A DNA stretch of 64,000 nucleotides from positions 54,064,001 to 54,128,000 of the forward strand of contig NC_077222.1 of NCBI RefSeq assembly GCF_024763615.1, in the 5' to 3' direction. The position numbers and the translations under genes are program-made. This document shows positions 1-12,602 of the stretch, piece by piece. A model generated the notes under the pieces. It saw nothing but the letters and a program-made list of their open reading frames with translations, was not told where the DNA came from and ran no database searches. The stretch's first letter is position 1, and each line of letters starts with the position of its first letter. This stretch comes from Phlebotomus papatasi (lineage: Eukaryota; Arthropoda; Insecta; Diptera; Psychodidae).

Positions 1-1289
1 GAATCTATCTATCTATTGTGGATTTGTCGTCGGAACAGCTCATTATAAATAAAAAAGGCTATATATTATTGATAAAAACAATACAAAAAAAGAAAAAATG
101 AAGCATAAGGTTAAAGCTAAAGTTCTAATTTGAAGCGCAATTTATATATTACAAGAAATCTGCAAATTTTACTTTTATAGTCTTCAAATTTTAAGTCTAT
201 AAATACAGTATGATTCCGATATAATCAGGCCCTAAAAATTTAAGCACCTTGAAAAAATATATAAAATTCCAGGTTTAATGTCAAACTTGTGAAGTACTTT
301 TATTAAGTAAGAATCTGAGAAGTTTTTTAATGAGTGAAAAAGTAACTATAACAATTAATAAACTTAGAATATTGCAGATATATAAGAATCAAATGCATTG
401 ACTTTATTGGAGTCGTACTGTATATATATTTCCCTATTCTCTAATGACGTTTCTATCTAGATTAAATATGTAGATTAAATAAAAAATGATACATTTTGTG
501 TCAATGCAATAATATTGATAATTGGTATAATAATGACTTAGCTTTTATTTACTAGCGTTACAAGCATATTCCAGTTATAATCTTTTGTTAATTCCTCACC
601 TCATAGCCTTATCGTAATCATCTTCTGTACTCTTTAATTCTGCTGCGATGGTGGATTTCGTAAAAAGCTTATTAGCTATACAGATATCAAACTCAGATTC
701 TAATTAGACATTTTTACCCTAATTGGTTTAAGCTACGATCAATTACAATTTGAATATTTTAATATTCAGTGTTTAATTAGAGAGTGTTACAACATTGTCC
801 AAATAAACCTTCACCACTACCATAATTTTCTTTGAATTACGAAGAGCCTTCTGCGGTCATCAGTCCTGTGATTTATCCTGTGTGATCCCTAAATTTTAAG
901 TCTCCCATAACTATAAATAATTTATATAGAGAAGGTATACCTCTGTCTATGGGTGCAATCAAATCTCGTGTACGAGATTTTGATAGACGTAAACTACTGG
1001 GGGTGCTATGCTCAAGATTCGATGGCCATGTATACACTTGTTGAGGCGATGTTTCTTGTTCTTCTTTATGTCTATTCTCTGTACCATTTGAGTGTCTAAG
1101 AGGTTCACTTTTCCAAATAACCTTTTTCTATTTTTTTCTTTTCTTTTGTAATGTTTAGATTATTATTATTATTGCTATTTTTTATTAATCTATTTGTTTC
1201 TTTTTTTTTACTAATGGAGTGTTTCCTTCTTTTTTTTTGACATATCAGAAGCTTAATGAGGCTTGTTTGGCTGATTTCTTTTTCCGAAT

Positions 1290-2095
1290 GGTCTCCCGTT
1301 TATACGGACCGCTCCCGTCGGCGGTTTGGGGGCTTTGACTTGGTATGGCTCGGCGTCGCCCGTGTGTCTTTCCGCCTTTTATCCTTGCGGGGCCGCCTGA
1401 AGGGTTGAGCGGTGCCGGGCGCCCCAGGAGTCTGACCGTTCTCCCTGGGTTTGCGCGGTTCTGTTTTTTGAGGTTTCTTTTTTCCAGCTTAACTGGTTTT
1501 TCTCTTTTTCCTCCTAATGTGATGAGCGGACCCGCGACTCTCTGGGGGAGGGACGCTCGGGTGCCGGGGCGTGGTCTGTGAGGGTGGGGGGATGTCCGGG
1601 GGGCGTCGTTCTTTGTCTGGTTTGAAGTCGCCTGCCGTTACTTGTTTGGGGCTCCGTCTGGCGGGGGTCCGTTCGGATTTCAATTTCAATGACGCCAATT
1701 AATAATAAAAGAGATATGGTTTAGCCTTGCATTTTTTTTAAATTTTTCTTTGCATTTTATTTTATCTAATTATCTATCTCTAAACCTTTTTTTTTTAACT
1801 TCTCGGAGATCACATCTCCATTTAGAGAGCGCGAACAGCTTTTGGCTATGCGCTAACTCTACAAAAAAAAAACGCACTCTACATCCTTGTGCCTTTGCGC
1901 TAGGTTTCTGCCATTGTAATATTTAAAATGAATTTTGTAACATCAAATATTTGAAAGATTACACAGCCAATGAAGAAGCATTTCTGCCGTTTGGCTTCGG
2001 AGGCTGGTCATCAACGCTAAGACGGCGGCAGACGCATGGGAGGGTGGGATATGTAGAGTTTGAATAAATTATTATTATTATATTATTATTATTAT
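1290..2095. mobile_element. GC-rich transposon fragment and LINE-like 3' tail
   Basis: About 1290-1690 is strikingly GC-rich compared with its AT-rich surroundings and carries short Pro/Arg/Lys-rich reading frames on the - strand. These look like a decayed retrotransposon ORF1 rather than a host exon. A second piece ends near 2060 in a GAATAAATTATTATT tail, the kind of A/T microsatellite tail left at the 3' end of non-LTR retrotransposons. No reverse transcriptase motif is visible, so the class is uncertain. The two pieces may be separate insertions. Confidence 0.4.
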
Positions 2096-2207
2096 TTAGG
2101 TACATTACTTAAGGGGTACAAACACTTAATCACGATAAATAATCCGTAGCCCTACTCTGGGAAAAATAGGCATTTGCCTAATTAAAGTAGAAGATGAAGA
2201 AGAAGAC

Positions 2208-3215
2208 TTAAGGGGTTATATGGGTCACGCAGACTAAAAAATAGCACATATTCTTGACATCCCTTTCAACATAATAAAATAAATATTAAATTCGAGTTCT
2301 TAGAATATATTATATAAAGGTACAATATAATAACCAGGGGGTGACATTAGCTCTGAAAAATGCGACCGGTTTTAGTGTAATTTTTTCCCTGTTTTCGTAC
2401 ACATTTCACGAGATATCTCCAAAACTACGTAGGTTGCCAATTTAGGGTTTTCGGTTGCCTCTTCATACAGCTAATACTCAAAAGTTTTTTCGGCTCGATA
2501 GAGACATATTGGAAACATAGGAAATGTCATGCCCCTGATAATAACTATGTTTTTTTGAAATTTTCATTTTAAATTTTTAAAAATTCAGCCGCTGGGGCCT
2601 AGTTTTTGGAGATAGTTTTTGAAAAAAAAAACATACTTTTCTGTGGACAAGATTTCTCCAAGTATATTCATCTGACATAACAAAAAAACTAAATATTTTC
2701 CGTTAGCTGATGAGTTAAACTCGTACTTGAACGGTAGAATTTTTTTACCTTAATTACAACTTAATATACAAGCCAAAAGGTGGTGTAACATACGCCGAAA
2801 TTTGTATTTTTTTTTTGTATAAAATAATTCCAAAAATCGAAACTTCATTTAAAAAACCAATTCTAACGTTCAAGTACGGATTTAACTCATCAGCTAACAG
2901 GAAATATATAGCTTTTGACATTAGATGAATATACACTGAGAAATATTGTCTACCAAAAATTATGTTTTCTTTTTCTTTTTAGATTTTCTTTAGACGGCCG
3001 AATTTTTTAGATTCCTTAATGAAATTTTTAGAAAATAGTTTTAATGTTGTACTTTTCTAGGCTTAAGAACTTCAAATAAAATTTTTTTTTATTATTTTTT
3101 TTATTATTATTATTTTTTTATTTTAATTATTTTATTATTATTTTATTATTATGTTGAAAAAAATATAGAGAAAATATGGTATTTTTCACGCTTTTTGACC
3201 CACGTAACCCCTTAA
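2208..3215. mobile_element. TTAA-flanked non-autonomous element (family 3)
   Basis: Starts TTAAGGGGTTATATGGGTCA and ends TGACCCACGTAACCCCTTAA, so it has inverted ends of about 20 bp on TTAA targets, as in piggyBac-like MITEs. Internally it has a second inverted pair around a GTTCAAGTACG-type motif (about 2710-2740 and 2865-2900). A truncated relative in the opposite orientation lies at about 15190-15480. No coding capacity. Confidence 0.65.
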
Positions 3216-3290
3216 CTTCTTTCAAAATAGCCGACATTTTTGGAGAAATTTGGATTTATGATGTTAAAATAAAAGCAATTAGAGGGAAAT

Positions 3291-3487
3291 AGAGCAGCCT
3301 TGAATTGGGACTGCTTTATATATGGGATTTTTTCTCTTATTTTTAAATGGAATTGGGCTTTATTATGATGTAATTTAGCTTGACAATTAGTTTGTCAAGC
3401 TAAATTATTTCATAATAATGCCCAGTTTCTTTAAAAAATAGGAAAAAAATTCCAATTTCAAAACTGCACCAATTCAAAGGTGCCCCA
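3291..3487. mobile_element. Hairpin MITE with strong central palindrome
   Basis: Left and right ends are imperfect inverted repeats (CCTTGAATTGG against CCAATTCAAAGG). The centre at 3355-3423 is a long stem: the run ATGTAATTTAGCTTGACAA is mirrored by TTGTCAAGCTAAATTATTT around a TTAG loop. The whole unit folds on itself. No coding content. Confidence 0.6.
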
Positions 3488-3500
3488 CTTGCTTAGATTC

Positions 3501-4233
3501 TTAACTCTTTCGTTCCTTTCCGGATTCTGGGTACCTATGAAGAAAATATTTTTTACCTATTTATAATTTTAAAAAAAAATGGTTCTTGTGAATTATAATA
3601 AGAATTATAGGACATCCAAATCTAGGATTTTTTTTGCGAGTATTTAGCAAAACCTATAGCAATACTTTTTAAATAACGTTTCTTACGGAGAAGCAGATTT
3701 TTTCAATCTTAATTCTTCAAAAACCTCCAAGTGTTTTTCATCAGATCTTTGAAATGATGTTATTATTTATCTATTTTCATTCTATAACTCTTTTGTAAAA
3801 GAATTGTGCATATCGACGGCTCCATTCCATACTATGCTAAGTCGACTTAGCCTTATATTACCCCGAGAGATATGTTGTTCCTGAGACCGAGATCTACAAC
3901 TGGTGAAAAATTTGGTGGTCATTCGACATTCGGGTAACGAGATATTTGATACTTTTTTTTTTATTTTATTTAGGGGTCCATCTGGAAGATGATTGCCCCG
4001 ATTTGATACTTTTGAATAAAAATTTACACGGGCAGCATAGGAAATCGCCAACTTCAAATGGCTCTCCTAAAAAATTGTCATTCTGAGATAGCATAGTATG
4101 GAATGGAACCGTCGATATGAAACCTTTGGAAACTATACTTTAAGATAATTTTATTGTGATTCACCCGGAACTTTGAAACTCTTTGAAAATAATGTTGATT
4201 GAAATGTATATTTTGGTGACTGAAAAGAGTTAA
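3501..4233. mobile_element. TTAA-flanked element (family 2) with internal inverted pair
   Basis: Begins TTAACTCTTTCGTTCC and ends AAAAGAGTTAA. The same ends flank the composite at 13119-15191, and the right end recurs at 43837-43840. Inside, CATATCGACGG plus CCATTCCATACTATGC at 3809-3838 is mirrored at 4091-4119. This suggests a second MITE of about 310 bp sitting within the first. Confidence 0.6.
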
Positions 4234-5157
4234 GATCGTTAAGTTTCAGTGATCCGGTTTGTTAAATATCATTAAATTTCTTTAAAGAAAATCCTACTAC
4301 TTTAGAAAGGATTTTCATTAATATTGAACAAAAATAACATGAGGAATCTTGAAAGTCACAATTATAATTATTGCAGATTAATCTTTTTATCATTATTGTC
4401 CAATTTTAACTGCTCGAACTCCAAGAGAGAGCAGTTTTAACAATCGTGTTTTTTTTTCAATTTCTCTCCATCCTGGCTGCCAAACGGTAAGAGATATTGA
4501 CTTTCGGTCTTCGATGACCCCCCACGAGTCAACATTCTCTAACTAACTAACTTACCCAAATTACCCCCCACTCCTCCTATCCCCTCGAAAAACATGTTTT
4601 TTTTTGACTGCAAAAAATTGGCCCTGGCGATTTCGTTCGTTTTTGGATATATTTTGGAGGTAGTCTAGCTAAACATTTCGTTCATAGACACCTATCACCG
4701 GAAAATTCGCCATATTGAATTATTCAAGGTCAAAGGTCAACCACCCTGGCGGGCCTAATATATAACGGATTTGGACAAATTTGAATTTTTTTGAAAGATC
4801 TTTTAATTCTGAACCCGACTGCATCGGTCATAATCGGTGATAGATCGGAAAAGTAACGGTAATAGCTCTATTTTAAAAATACTGTTTTTCGCGCTTTTTC
4901 AGTCTTTTGACCCATATAAAATTCAAACGGTAAGAGATATCAACTTCCGGTCTTCGATGACCCCTCCTCAAATGACATTATCTCGAACCCAACCTCTTTA
5001 TTTTTCCCCTCTCTCCTTTCATGCCTTTCCTATCCTCCAAAAATAGGCAAAAAAATAGATTTTTCTAATTTTTTTTTTTGTGAAAGAATATGAAAATAAT
5101 TGTTGTAAGGATTGTAAGCTTTCCTAGTATGACCAAATAAATCTGTTTGATTTGCAG

Positions 5158-6675
5158 ATTCTTCGAAGTGTTCATCGACACTCCACTGGCTGTTTGCGAA
5201 TCACGAGACGTCAAGGGGTTGTACAAGAAGGCCAGAGAAGGTGCAATTCAGGGGTTCACAGGAGTGACACAGGCCTATGAACCACCAGAGACACCAGACC
5301 TCGTGGTGAAGACTGAAGGTCTCAGTATTAGGCAGTCTACGCAAAGGGTGATTGAGTTGTTGGAGCGCGAGCAGATAATTCCGCGAACACTGCGAGAAAC
5401 TGATCGTATTCCGGAATTATTTGTCTTGGGGACCAAGAAAGCAGCATCACGGGCTGAGGCAAATAATTTGCCAGCTCTAGCCATTACCACGGTAGAGTTA
5501 CAGTGGTTGCAAGTTCTATCAGAGGGTTGGGCTAATCCTCTGAGAGGATTTATGCGTGAGAAGGAGTACCTGCAAACGCTACATTTCAATTGTGTCCTCA
5601 ATGCCGAGGAGACAGGAAGGGACAATCAATCTGTGCCGATTGTACTGTCGGTGAATGAGCTGGATAGGGAGCGTTTGGACTCGGTGAGTGCCATAACGTT
5701 GTGCTATGACAGCAAACCTGTGGCCATACTGCGTCGTCCGGAGTTCTACTACCAAAGAAAGGAGGAACGGTGTAGCCGGCAATTTGGCACACATAACCTC
5801 AATCATCCATACGTGAGGATAATCAAGGAGTCTGGACCTTATTTGGTGGGTGGAGAAGTGGAGGTATTGGAGAGAATTCGCTGGAATGATGGATTGGACC
5901 AATATCGATTGACACCCAATGAACTGAGACAGAAGTTCCAGGAGATGAAGGCCGATGCAGTATTTGCCTTTCAACTACGTAATCCCATTCACAATGGGCA
6001 TGCCCTGCTGATGCAGGACTGTCGACGTCAATTGCTGGAGCGTGGCTTCAAGAATCCCGTCTTGCTGCTGCATCCGTTGGGCGGTTGGACGAAGGATGAT
6101 GATGTTCCTTTGCCTGTGCGAATGGCACAGCATCAGGCTGTACTGGATGCTGGAGTACTCGATCGGGATCATACTGTCCTGGCCATTTTCCCATCGCCCA
6201 TGATGTATGCAGGGCCCACTGAAGTGCAATGGCATGCAAAGGCCCGAATGAATGCCGGAGCTAATTTCTACATTGTTGGACGAGATCCAGCTGGAATGCC
6301 ACATCCGGATGTCAATATGTATCCAGATAAAAATCTCTATGATGCCACTCATGGGGCACGGGTACTGAAAATGGCTCCGGGATTGGATCAAATTGAAATT
6401 TTGCCTTTCAAAGTGGCTGCATATGACAAAGTGGTGCAGAAGATGGCTTTCTTTGAGCCTTCGCGCAAGAATGATTTTCTCTTTATATCTGGCACAATGA
6501 TGAGAGGTAAGTTTGATTATTTTTTTGCCCTTTAAAAGTGTAACTCTAAAAGGTTTCCGTTGCTTATTGTATGGTAGGATTTGCGAGAAACAACGAATTA
6601 CCACCAACTGGTTTCATGGAGCCAAAAGCATGGGGAATCCTAGCTCAATACTACCAATCACTCCAGAAGAAATGA
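5158..6675 (+). CDS. Papss: Bifunctional PAPS synthetase, 3' part (end of APS kinase, complete ATP sulfurylase)
   Basis: Makes the sulfate donor PAPS: the ATP sulfurylase half forms APS and the APS kinase half phosphorylates it. Exons seen: 5158-6506 and 6578-6675. The first follows TTTGCAG and starts in mid-codon with FFEVFIDTPLAVCESRDVKG, the C-terminal part of the APS kinase domain. The sulfurylase follows, with the nucleotide-binding RNPIHNGHALL motif, LLHPLGGWTKDDD, and GRDPAGMPHP. The second exon restores the family's ending (GFMEPKAWGILAQYYQSL), which is lost if the first intron is read through. About 481 residues are encoded here; animal enzymes are just over 600, so the P-loop N-terminus lies outside the window. 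Strong identity to the animal family throughout and no broken residues seen. Family assignment is near certain. Confidence 0.96.
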
Positions 6676-6952
6676 ACATAAACATTCTTGTAGGGTGATA
6701 GAGTTCTAAGTTTTATTTTATTTTATTCATTTTTTTTTTGTCATTCTATTATACATAAATGTATATTTTTATTATTTTATGACCGCTAAATACATTGTTT
6801 TTCAATGGGGAATGGGAAGGTTTTTCATTGTTGGAAGAAGTGATTTTCAAGAGCCCCAATCATCGATTTTAGTTTGAAAATATACGAATATTGTGAAGGT
6901 AAATCTGGTGAATTCTGATTAAAAAATGAAATTTATGCCTTTCGCAGCAACT

Positions 6953-7483
6953 TTAACCCTTTAAGGACGATTGCAACACCGGTGTCCCATAAAGAAAATT
7001 ATTTTTCCCGACAACCTAAAGTTATTTTTTCATTATGTTTGTACGTAATTGCAAAGTAGAAGGTTGAAGGAATCTAGGATATTTTTTGCAAGTCTCTAGC
7101 TATTTGCTATTATAGTAAATTTTTAAGCTCAAAAATGACGAATTTTTATATTCTCATAATGATATAATTATCCAAATTTTAATTATTTTTTATACTTCCA
7201 ATTTTTTTTAAGCAAAAGCCTTTTGGCAATAAAAACTACAATACTCAAACATAATATTTTTCATTAGAGTGAAAATTATCATTCATTCGTATTGTCAGAA
7301 AAATTACTTAAATTTTTAGGCTATTTTTGTTCCTATCGCTCATGGATGTAAAAAATACACCGAATCAGACTCTGTTGGATTTTCTAAGGCTAGATGTAAG
7401 ACTTTTTACTGATTTTGTCTATCGGTTTCATTTTTATTGCGTATTTTCGATCCGCAAAAACTGTCTCGTCGTTAAAGGGTTAA
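6953..7483 (+). mobile_element. piggyBac-like MITE (family 1), copy 1
   Basis: Flanked by TTAA. Left end is CCCTTTAAGGACGATTG with ACACCGGTGTCCC just inside; right end is TCGTCGTTAAAGGG. TTAA targets with CCC ends are typical of piggyBac-type elements (established knowledge). Copies lie at 12603-13122 (inverted) and 16924-17432. No transposase. Confidence 0.75.
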
Positions 7484-8022
7484 GGGGGCTACCCCGGTTA
7501 CCCCAACGAAAATGTATCAAAATCAAATACTACAGAAATATTTAGTGTAATTAGGTGAACCTTTTTAACTGGGTTCTCTGAAGTAGGGATGTGTCTTATT
7601 AGTAGTTTAAGTTTAAGTGTTTCATGTAAGCTTCAGAACGAAAGTTTAAGGTTAGAGTTTAGTTAGATGATTATTTCCCTTCTCTAACTTCTTTTGTACA
7701 AAATCTTTGGAGAAATGTTAGAAAGTATATCAAAATGTGTCAGGGCTCATAAGTGGAGTGTGGTCTGGATTACCGCACAGTTGCATAGGGCGTCACATTC
7801 GGAGAATACCTGTTTGTATTTTGAATACGCTACGCTGTTTCGCCAATGATTTAGAGACTTCCGCGTCATCCAGTTTTGGTCATCATCCAGAAGAAAGCTT
7901 TCCCTTACTTCGACAGAATTCGGTGGAGGGACTTTCTTCCACAAATTGAGTCTGGCCTCCTTCTGAGATTTGCCAAGTGATTTGACAGAGTTGTTTAATT
8001 TGGGATGATCCTTCAAAATAAT
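7484..8022. other. Unassigned stretch
   Basis: No recognisable gene. A 89-codon frame on the - strand (7747-8016) has balanced composition but no family resemblance I recognise and no splice context. It could be a transposon remnant. Confidence 0.3.
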
Positions 8023-8356
8023 GTCCTAGACACACTTACGATTTAAACCGTTAGACGGTTTAACACAGTCAAAATAATGATCGATAACATTTCCATCGGT
8101 TTCTGACTACTCCGTGTTTCAGCTTAAGCCGAGAAACGACTTAGTTAATGGGAAACTGATGGTAATTTAGTCAAAGCATTACTTTGATTATAATTACATT
8201 AAGTCTTCTCTCGGCTTAACCCTCTAAGGACCTTGACAGACATGAGGATTAGTCGAGAGACGGCTTAGTGCAATTATATTCGAAATAACGGTTAAACTTC
8301 ATTTCCATCATTTTCCACTGTCGTCTCTCGGCTTAAGTCGCAAGTGTGTCTAGGGC
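8023..8356. mobile_element. MITE with CCTAGACACACTTACG ends
   Basis: Ends CCTAGACACACTTACG and CGCAAGTGTGTCTAGG are inverted. The interior carries several copies of CGAGAGACGGCTTA-type motifs in both directions. Relatives: fragments at 10280-10310 and 10530-10590, a half copy at 31868-32030, and two copies at 46671-46877 and 46934-47136. Confidence 0.6.
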
Positions 8357-8493
8357 ATAATGTCCAACTTTTAAATATGCAAAAAGTAGTGGGATATTTT
8401 TTTTCTGTACTAATTATGGTCCAATAAACTCAAAAAGGAGTGGCAAAGCATCCCAGGCTTTGCGAAATGCTCGAAGTCGTGACTTCGATGCTA

Positions 8494-9088
8494 GGGAAGA
8501 CTGGGGCAAAACTTGTCAAACGCATATTTAATTCTTTCACGAACTCTGAGAAAACTTCAACGTTTTATAATGAGCATATTCTTATAGGAAATTTACTGCT
8601 CTACAACATTGCAGAAGACTATTTTACTCTATCTCGAAAAAAATGCGATTTTCTAATCATTTTCTAAAAGTCAATTTTGTGGATATTTTCAAAATTGCTG
8701 GGGCAAATTTTGTCAGTCTTCGGATAATTTGTGATGTTTTACTCACTCAAACGTTAAAAATATCAAATAGACATATTTTTATAGGAAATTTATTCCTCTA
8801 CAACCTTGTCGAAGATAATTTTTCTCTATCTTAACGAGAAATGTGCTTAAATTGAGCTAATCAGTATTGATATTTTCTGTAATCCAAATATTCCAAAAAT
8901 GGGCTCAAAACTTCATTATTTTTTATTTTACATAATCCTTTCTCGAATCCCTTGAAACTTTGTAAGTTTAAGAAGGTTCATGAAGGCTATCTTATCTATA
9001 ATAAAAATTTCAAGCCTTAGTCTCTTTTATTTTAGAAAATAGTGAATATTGAAATTTTCGTTTTGACAAATTTTGCCCCAGTCTCCCC
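8494..9088. mobile_element. TA-target MITE with GGGGAGACTGGGGCAAAA ends
   Basis: Ends GGGAAGACTGGGGCAAAA and TTTTGCCCCAGTCTCCCC, flanked by TA on both sides. The surrounding sequence (GGCAAAGC to the left, TACCTCAAAAGTAC to the right) is found uninterrupted at 63711-63880, which serves as an empty site and fixes the borders. About 595 bp, non-coding. Same family as 15486-16627 and 32257-33692. Confidence 0.8.
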
Positions 9089-9090
9089 TA

Positions 9091-12000
9091 TACCTCAAAA
9101 GTACTTCCGCATCATTTACCGTTTACCGGTTCTTAACCGATTTGAACCGATTCATAAATCTCTCAAAAGATCCCCCAAACTATTCTTAAAAGTAATAGGA
9201 TTGATTTTCAGATAAAAATTATTTATCGGTTAAGAACCGGTTTATTACCGATTCAAACACGATTGGAACCGGTTTAGTTTTATAGGAAATTCTAAGACCT
9301 TTCCAATGACCCCAAACATGACCCCATTTGCTTGATAAATGCGCTCTCTAGTGTCTTTTTAATCTTTGACCGTGAAAAACCGTTATTAGGAATGGTTCAA
9401 CGGTATTTTCGTATATGGATAAAATATCCGCCATGGTAATCTCTACAATATACAGTAGACTCTCTCTCAATTGGGCATTTGGAGCAAATGTAATCCGGTT
9501 TATCGATAGATTTGGTCGTCAAAGCCTTTGTAACTTCCACAAAAAGTGCTCAATTATAAAGAATCACGATAATAATAATAGGAAGAAATACAGCGAATTT
9601 GAGCGAATTAGGTTCATAATTACACGTGAAAACTGTCAACAAAATTTTTCGCCCGATTGAAAAAGAACCGATTGAGTGAGAGTCCACTGTATCTAAAAAC
9701 GAAGAAATCTCACGTCGCGTTTTCGAGCAATCTAAAAAAAAAAACATGATTTTCGAGGGGAAGGGGAGGGGTGGGGGAGAAATGAGGGGCATGTTAGCGA
9801 TCCTTGTGGAAATTTTGGGGGGTGAAAAAATCAAGGGATTATATATTACTGTTTTCTCGGTGGAGTTCGAGCAGTAAAATTACATCAGTTCTTCATTATC
9901 TCTTTTCGTTTAGGCGCAAAATGCGAAAATATAAAAAAATTGAAACTCTTCGCTCCTAAAAATCACATTTTTACTTTTTTTTCAATTTTCTAAATTAAAA
10001 TTTACAAAATAGAAGGACATACCTTTTGAGTAAAAAATAAATTTATTTAAGTCAGATTACTTTAAATCAGTATTTTTCTTGAATTTGTAAGTGAGATTTT
10101 TTGTCATACACAACTGAGGACAGTAACTAAATAAAGAGTCAAAATTGGTTCAAACTTTCAAAAGATGTCAGTAAGACTCTTATCGACGACACACTATAGC
10201 ACTTTTAAATAAATAAATTATTTATTGTCACTGTAAATACGATTTTTGTGATGCTACCCTGCAGTGACTCTTAAACGTTAGAGGGCTAAGTCGTAAGTGT
10301 GTACAGGACATAAGAGATATTTGTATGAGCATCCTGGAACCCTCCCACCAAGTTTGTAAGATCCCCCAAATAACGAAACGCAGTGATCTTTGACATCACT
10401 CGACCACTGAGGAAGACACGGAGCGTGTCGAAAGCTCTGGAGAAGAGTAAGTTTTTTGATCTTTTGGGTAGAAGACTCCACAGCTTGTGTTGCCGCGTCC
10501 GGACGGAGCTTCCCTTCGAAAATTTTCACATTTTGATTATAATTATGTTAAGACGTCTCTCGGCTTAAGGCGGAAGTGTATCTAGGATATTACAAACCCT
10601 GGGGTGACATGATAATTTATTTTCGACACTATCGACTATCGATTCTGAAAAATTTAAACGATATCTACACTTCCTCTAACTAATATAAATGTTTATCATC
10701 AGTCTCATTCTTTTAAGAATGTCGCAATGAGTGGCCCAACAATCCGTAAGTAATCGACATTCACTTAATCTAACAGCTATAGATTTAACGATACTACCGA
10801 TTCGGTAGTGTCGAAAAGTTCTCATACCACCCCTGGTAGTTTAGATTAAGTATAAAACAGCATTAGATATTGCTTGTTAATTCATTTTTCATCAACTTAA
10901 TCATGTGTAGTCTTTTGAGTCGAATTATTCCCACTAAATTTATTTATTCGTAATTAAAATTATTTGTGGGCAAAAAGTAGAATAATTACAAAGGATTAGT
11001 GATAAACTTGCTGAAAGTGAGATCCTGCCATCCATCGTTAAATGCTATGAAGTCATGTGAAAAAAATGCAGAAAATCTTCAGTTGGTATTATTCACACAG
11101 TTTTTAGGCAAGTTCGTGGCTGGAAGAACTACTTTCTGGCCTACGGTGCTTTTCTCTGGATCGGACAAACCGTCTGTGTAACAAATAAGTAAAATAAATT
11201 TCCTCCTCTTTTACATAACGTATTTTCCTAGAATCTGATAATTTGTCCTAGCTAAGTGATACAGTTCAACTAGTTCTAGAAGATTTTATAATGAGATTAC
11301 TCTCCAGATTTTAAATGACAATTTGTTTAAGCAGTTTTTTTTTATTTGGTTCGTTGTGATTTTCAAAGACCGAGCACCAGTCTAATCCTATTTAGTTTTT
11401 TTTTTATTAAATGTCCTCATTAAGTTGTCCAATCAAAATATTTTTATGTCTGATTTCCTGTATGTGGAACGATTCAGTAAACCCGGTAAACCTAAATCCC
11501 AAGATTACAGTGTTGAACCAGTCTAGATTTATTTTTGTGTCTGTGGCATGTATTAGATAAGCGAAAGTAAAATTCAGCGGCAGAGATCATTGTCTTTTCT
11601 TAAGAAACTGCAAGCTTATAAAACTTTCTTGTCAAGGTGAAATTCGTCTTTGGACCAATCTCTCAGCCATATATTTCACAATTAGGTTTAAAAGAAATGC
11701 AAAGATAAGGATATCCAGGTTAAGTACATTTATGTATACCTAAGATTACATACTCTAGATACTTATGGACCACTTTTTTTCATTACACACAAAAAAAACA
11801 TTCTAGATTGCAACCTCTATGCCATTTTCTACTTCTTACCCATATGTGGATATGGGTATCTCGCGTTATTCTTTATTTTAGTATGTGAACTGCTATGAGT
11901 TGGCCACTTTGGTAATAAGAAAGCCCATGCTGTAGAAAATATCATCAATATTAAATGCTTGTTCAATGCTGCAGCTATGTATAATTACCTATGTTTAGAA

Positions 12001-12360
12001 ACACACAAAATATCAACAACAACAAAATTAATTTCATTGTTCTCTTTCACAGTTCAAGAAAAAAAATTTTCGATTTTGTAAATTTAGTGAAAAGATTCTG
12101 CGCGTCTGCACTTCGTTACATCAACGCAATTCTTTTATACATTTTTATCAAGCTAAACTCGTTATGCTAATTACCAGCAAAATTTATTTTATCCACTTTT
12201 ATTTGAAAAATTTAAATGTTTATTTAAATAATGAAGTTATTACACGATTGACTGGTTTACATAATTATAACTGTTTATGTCTAGTGAAACTAAATATTTA
12301 ACATTCAATTACAGGCAAGATTATTACGAATCCTCACATATGTACGAAACAATCCAGTTA
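9091..12360. other. Gene-poor repeat stretch
   Basis: No supported gene. Visible content: a degenerate repeat of ACCGGTT/AACCGGT motifs at 9110-9400, a G-rich low-complexity patch at 9750-9830, MITE fragments at 10280-10310 and 10530-10590 around a GAAGACACGGAGCGTGTCGA motif at about 10414, and otherwise AT-rich sequence with only short frames. Confidence 0.5.
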
Positions 12361-12362
12361 TA

Positions 12363-12560
12363 GGGGAAACTGGGGCACCACCAAACACGGGGTACCACCA
12401 AACACTAATTTTTATTTCTAAACTACTTGGACTATCTCGACCATTCCTTCAGTAGACAAGCATCCCTATCCTATATGTCTTGTCCTTAGAAGTCGAATAT
12501 CTGATTAAAAAACTGCAATGTTTGGTGCTACCCCGTGTTTGGTGGTGCCCCAGTTTCCCC
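12363..12560. mobile_element. Short TA-target MITE (CACCACCAAACACGGGG ends)
   Basis: Left end GGGGAAACTGGGGCACCACC continues into AAACACGGGGTACCACC. The right end is its inverted copy, ending GGTGCCCCAGTTTCCCC. TA on both sides. About 198 bp with roughly 40-bp inverted ends; outermost bases resemble the larger GGGGAGACTGGGGC family. Confidence 0.8.
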
Positions 12561-12602
12561 TACTATTAGTCACAATATTTGTAAGGTATGCTCAAAATGG
12601 CT

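Larger units (their letters stand above)
1..5157. other. Repeat-filled intron upstream of the PAPS synthetase exons
   Basis: No coding exon could be recognised here. The next gene enters at 5158 through a splice acceptor in mid-protein, so this stretch is read as intron of that gene (inference). It holds a GC-rich transposon-like island (about 1290-1690), a tail of TTATTATT repeats after an AATAAATT (about 2060-2095), TTAA-flanked elements (2208-3215, 3501-4233), a hairpin MITE (3291-3487) and a diffuse repeat near 4440-5050 containing ACGGTAAGAGATAT that recurs around 48.6 kb and 57.97 kb. The APS-kinase P-loop exons expected further upstream were not seen. Confidence 0.6.

Noticed and set aside
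1345..1698. Pro/Arg-rich frames on both strands in the GC-rich island
   Set aside because: High GC keeps frames open by chance; no start context, domain or splice sites. Kept only as a probable transposon fragment.
7747..8016. 89-codon - strand frame as a gene
   Set aside because: No signal, domain, splice or promoter evidence and surrounded by repeats; left as unassigned.
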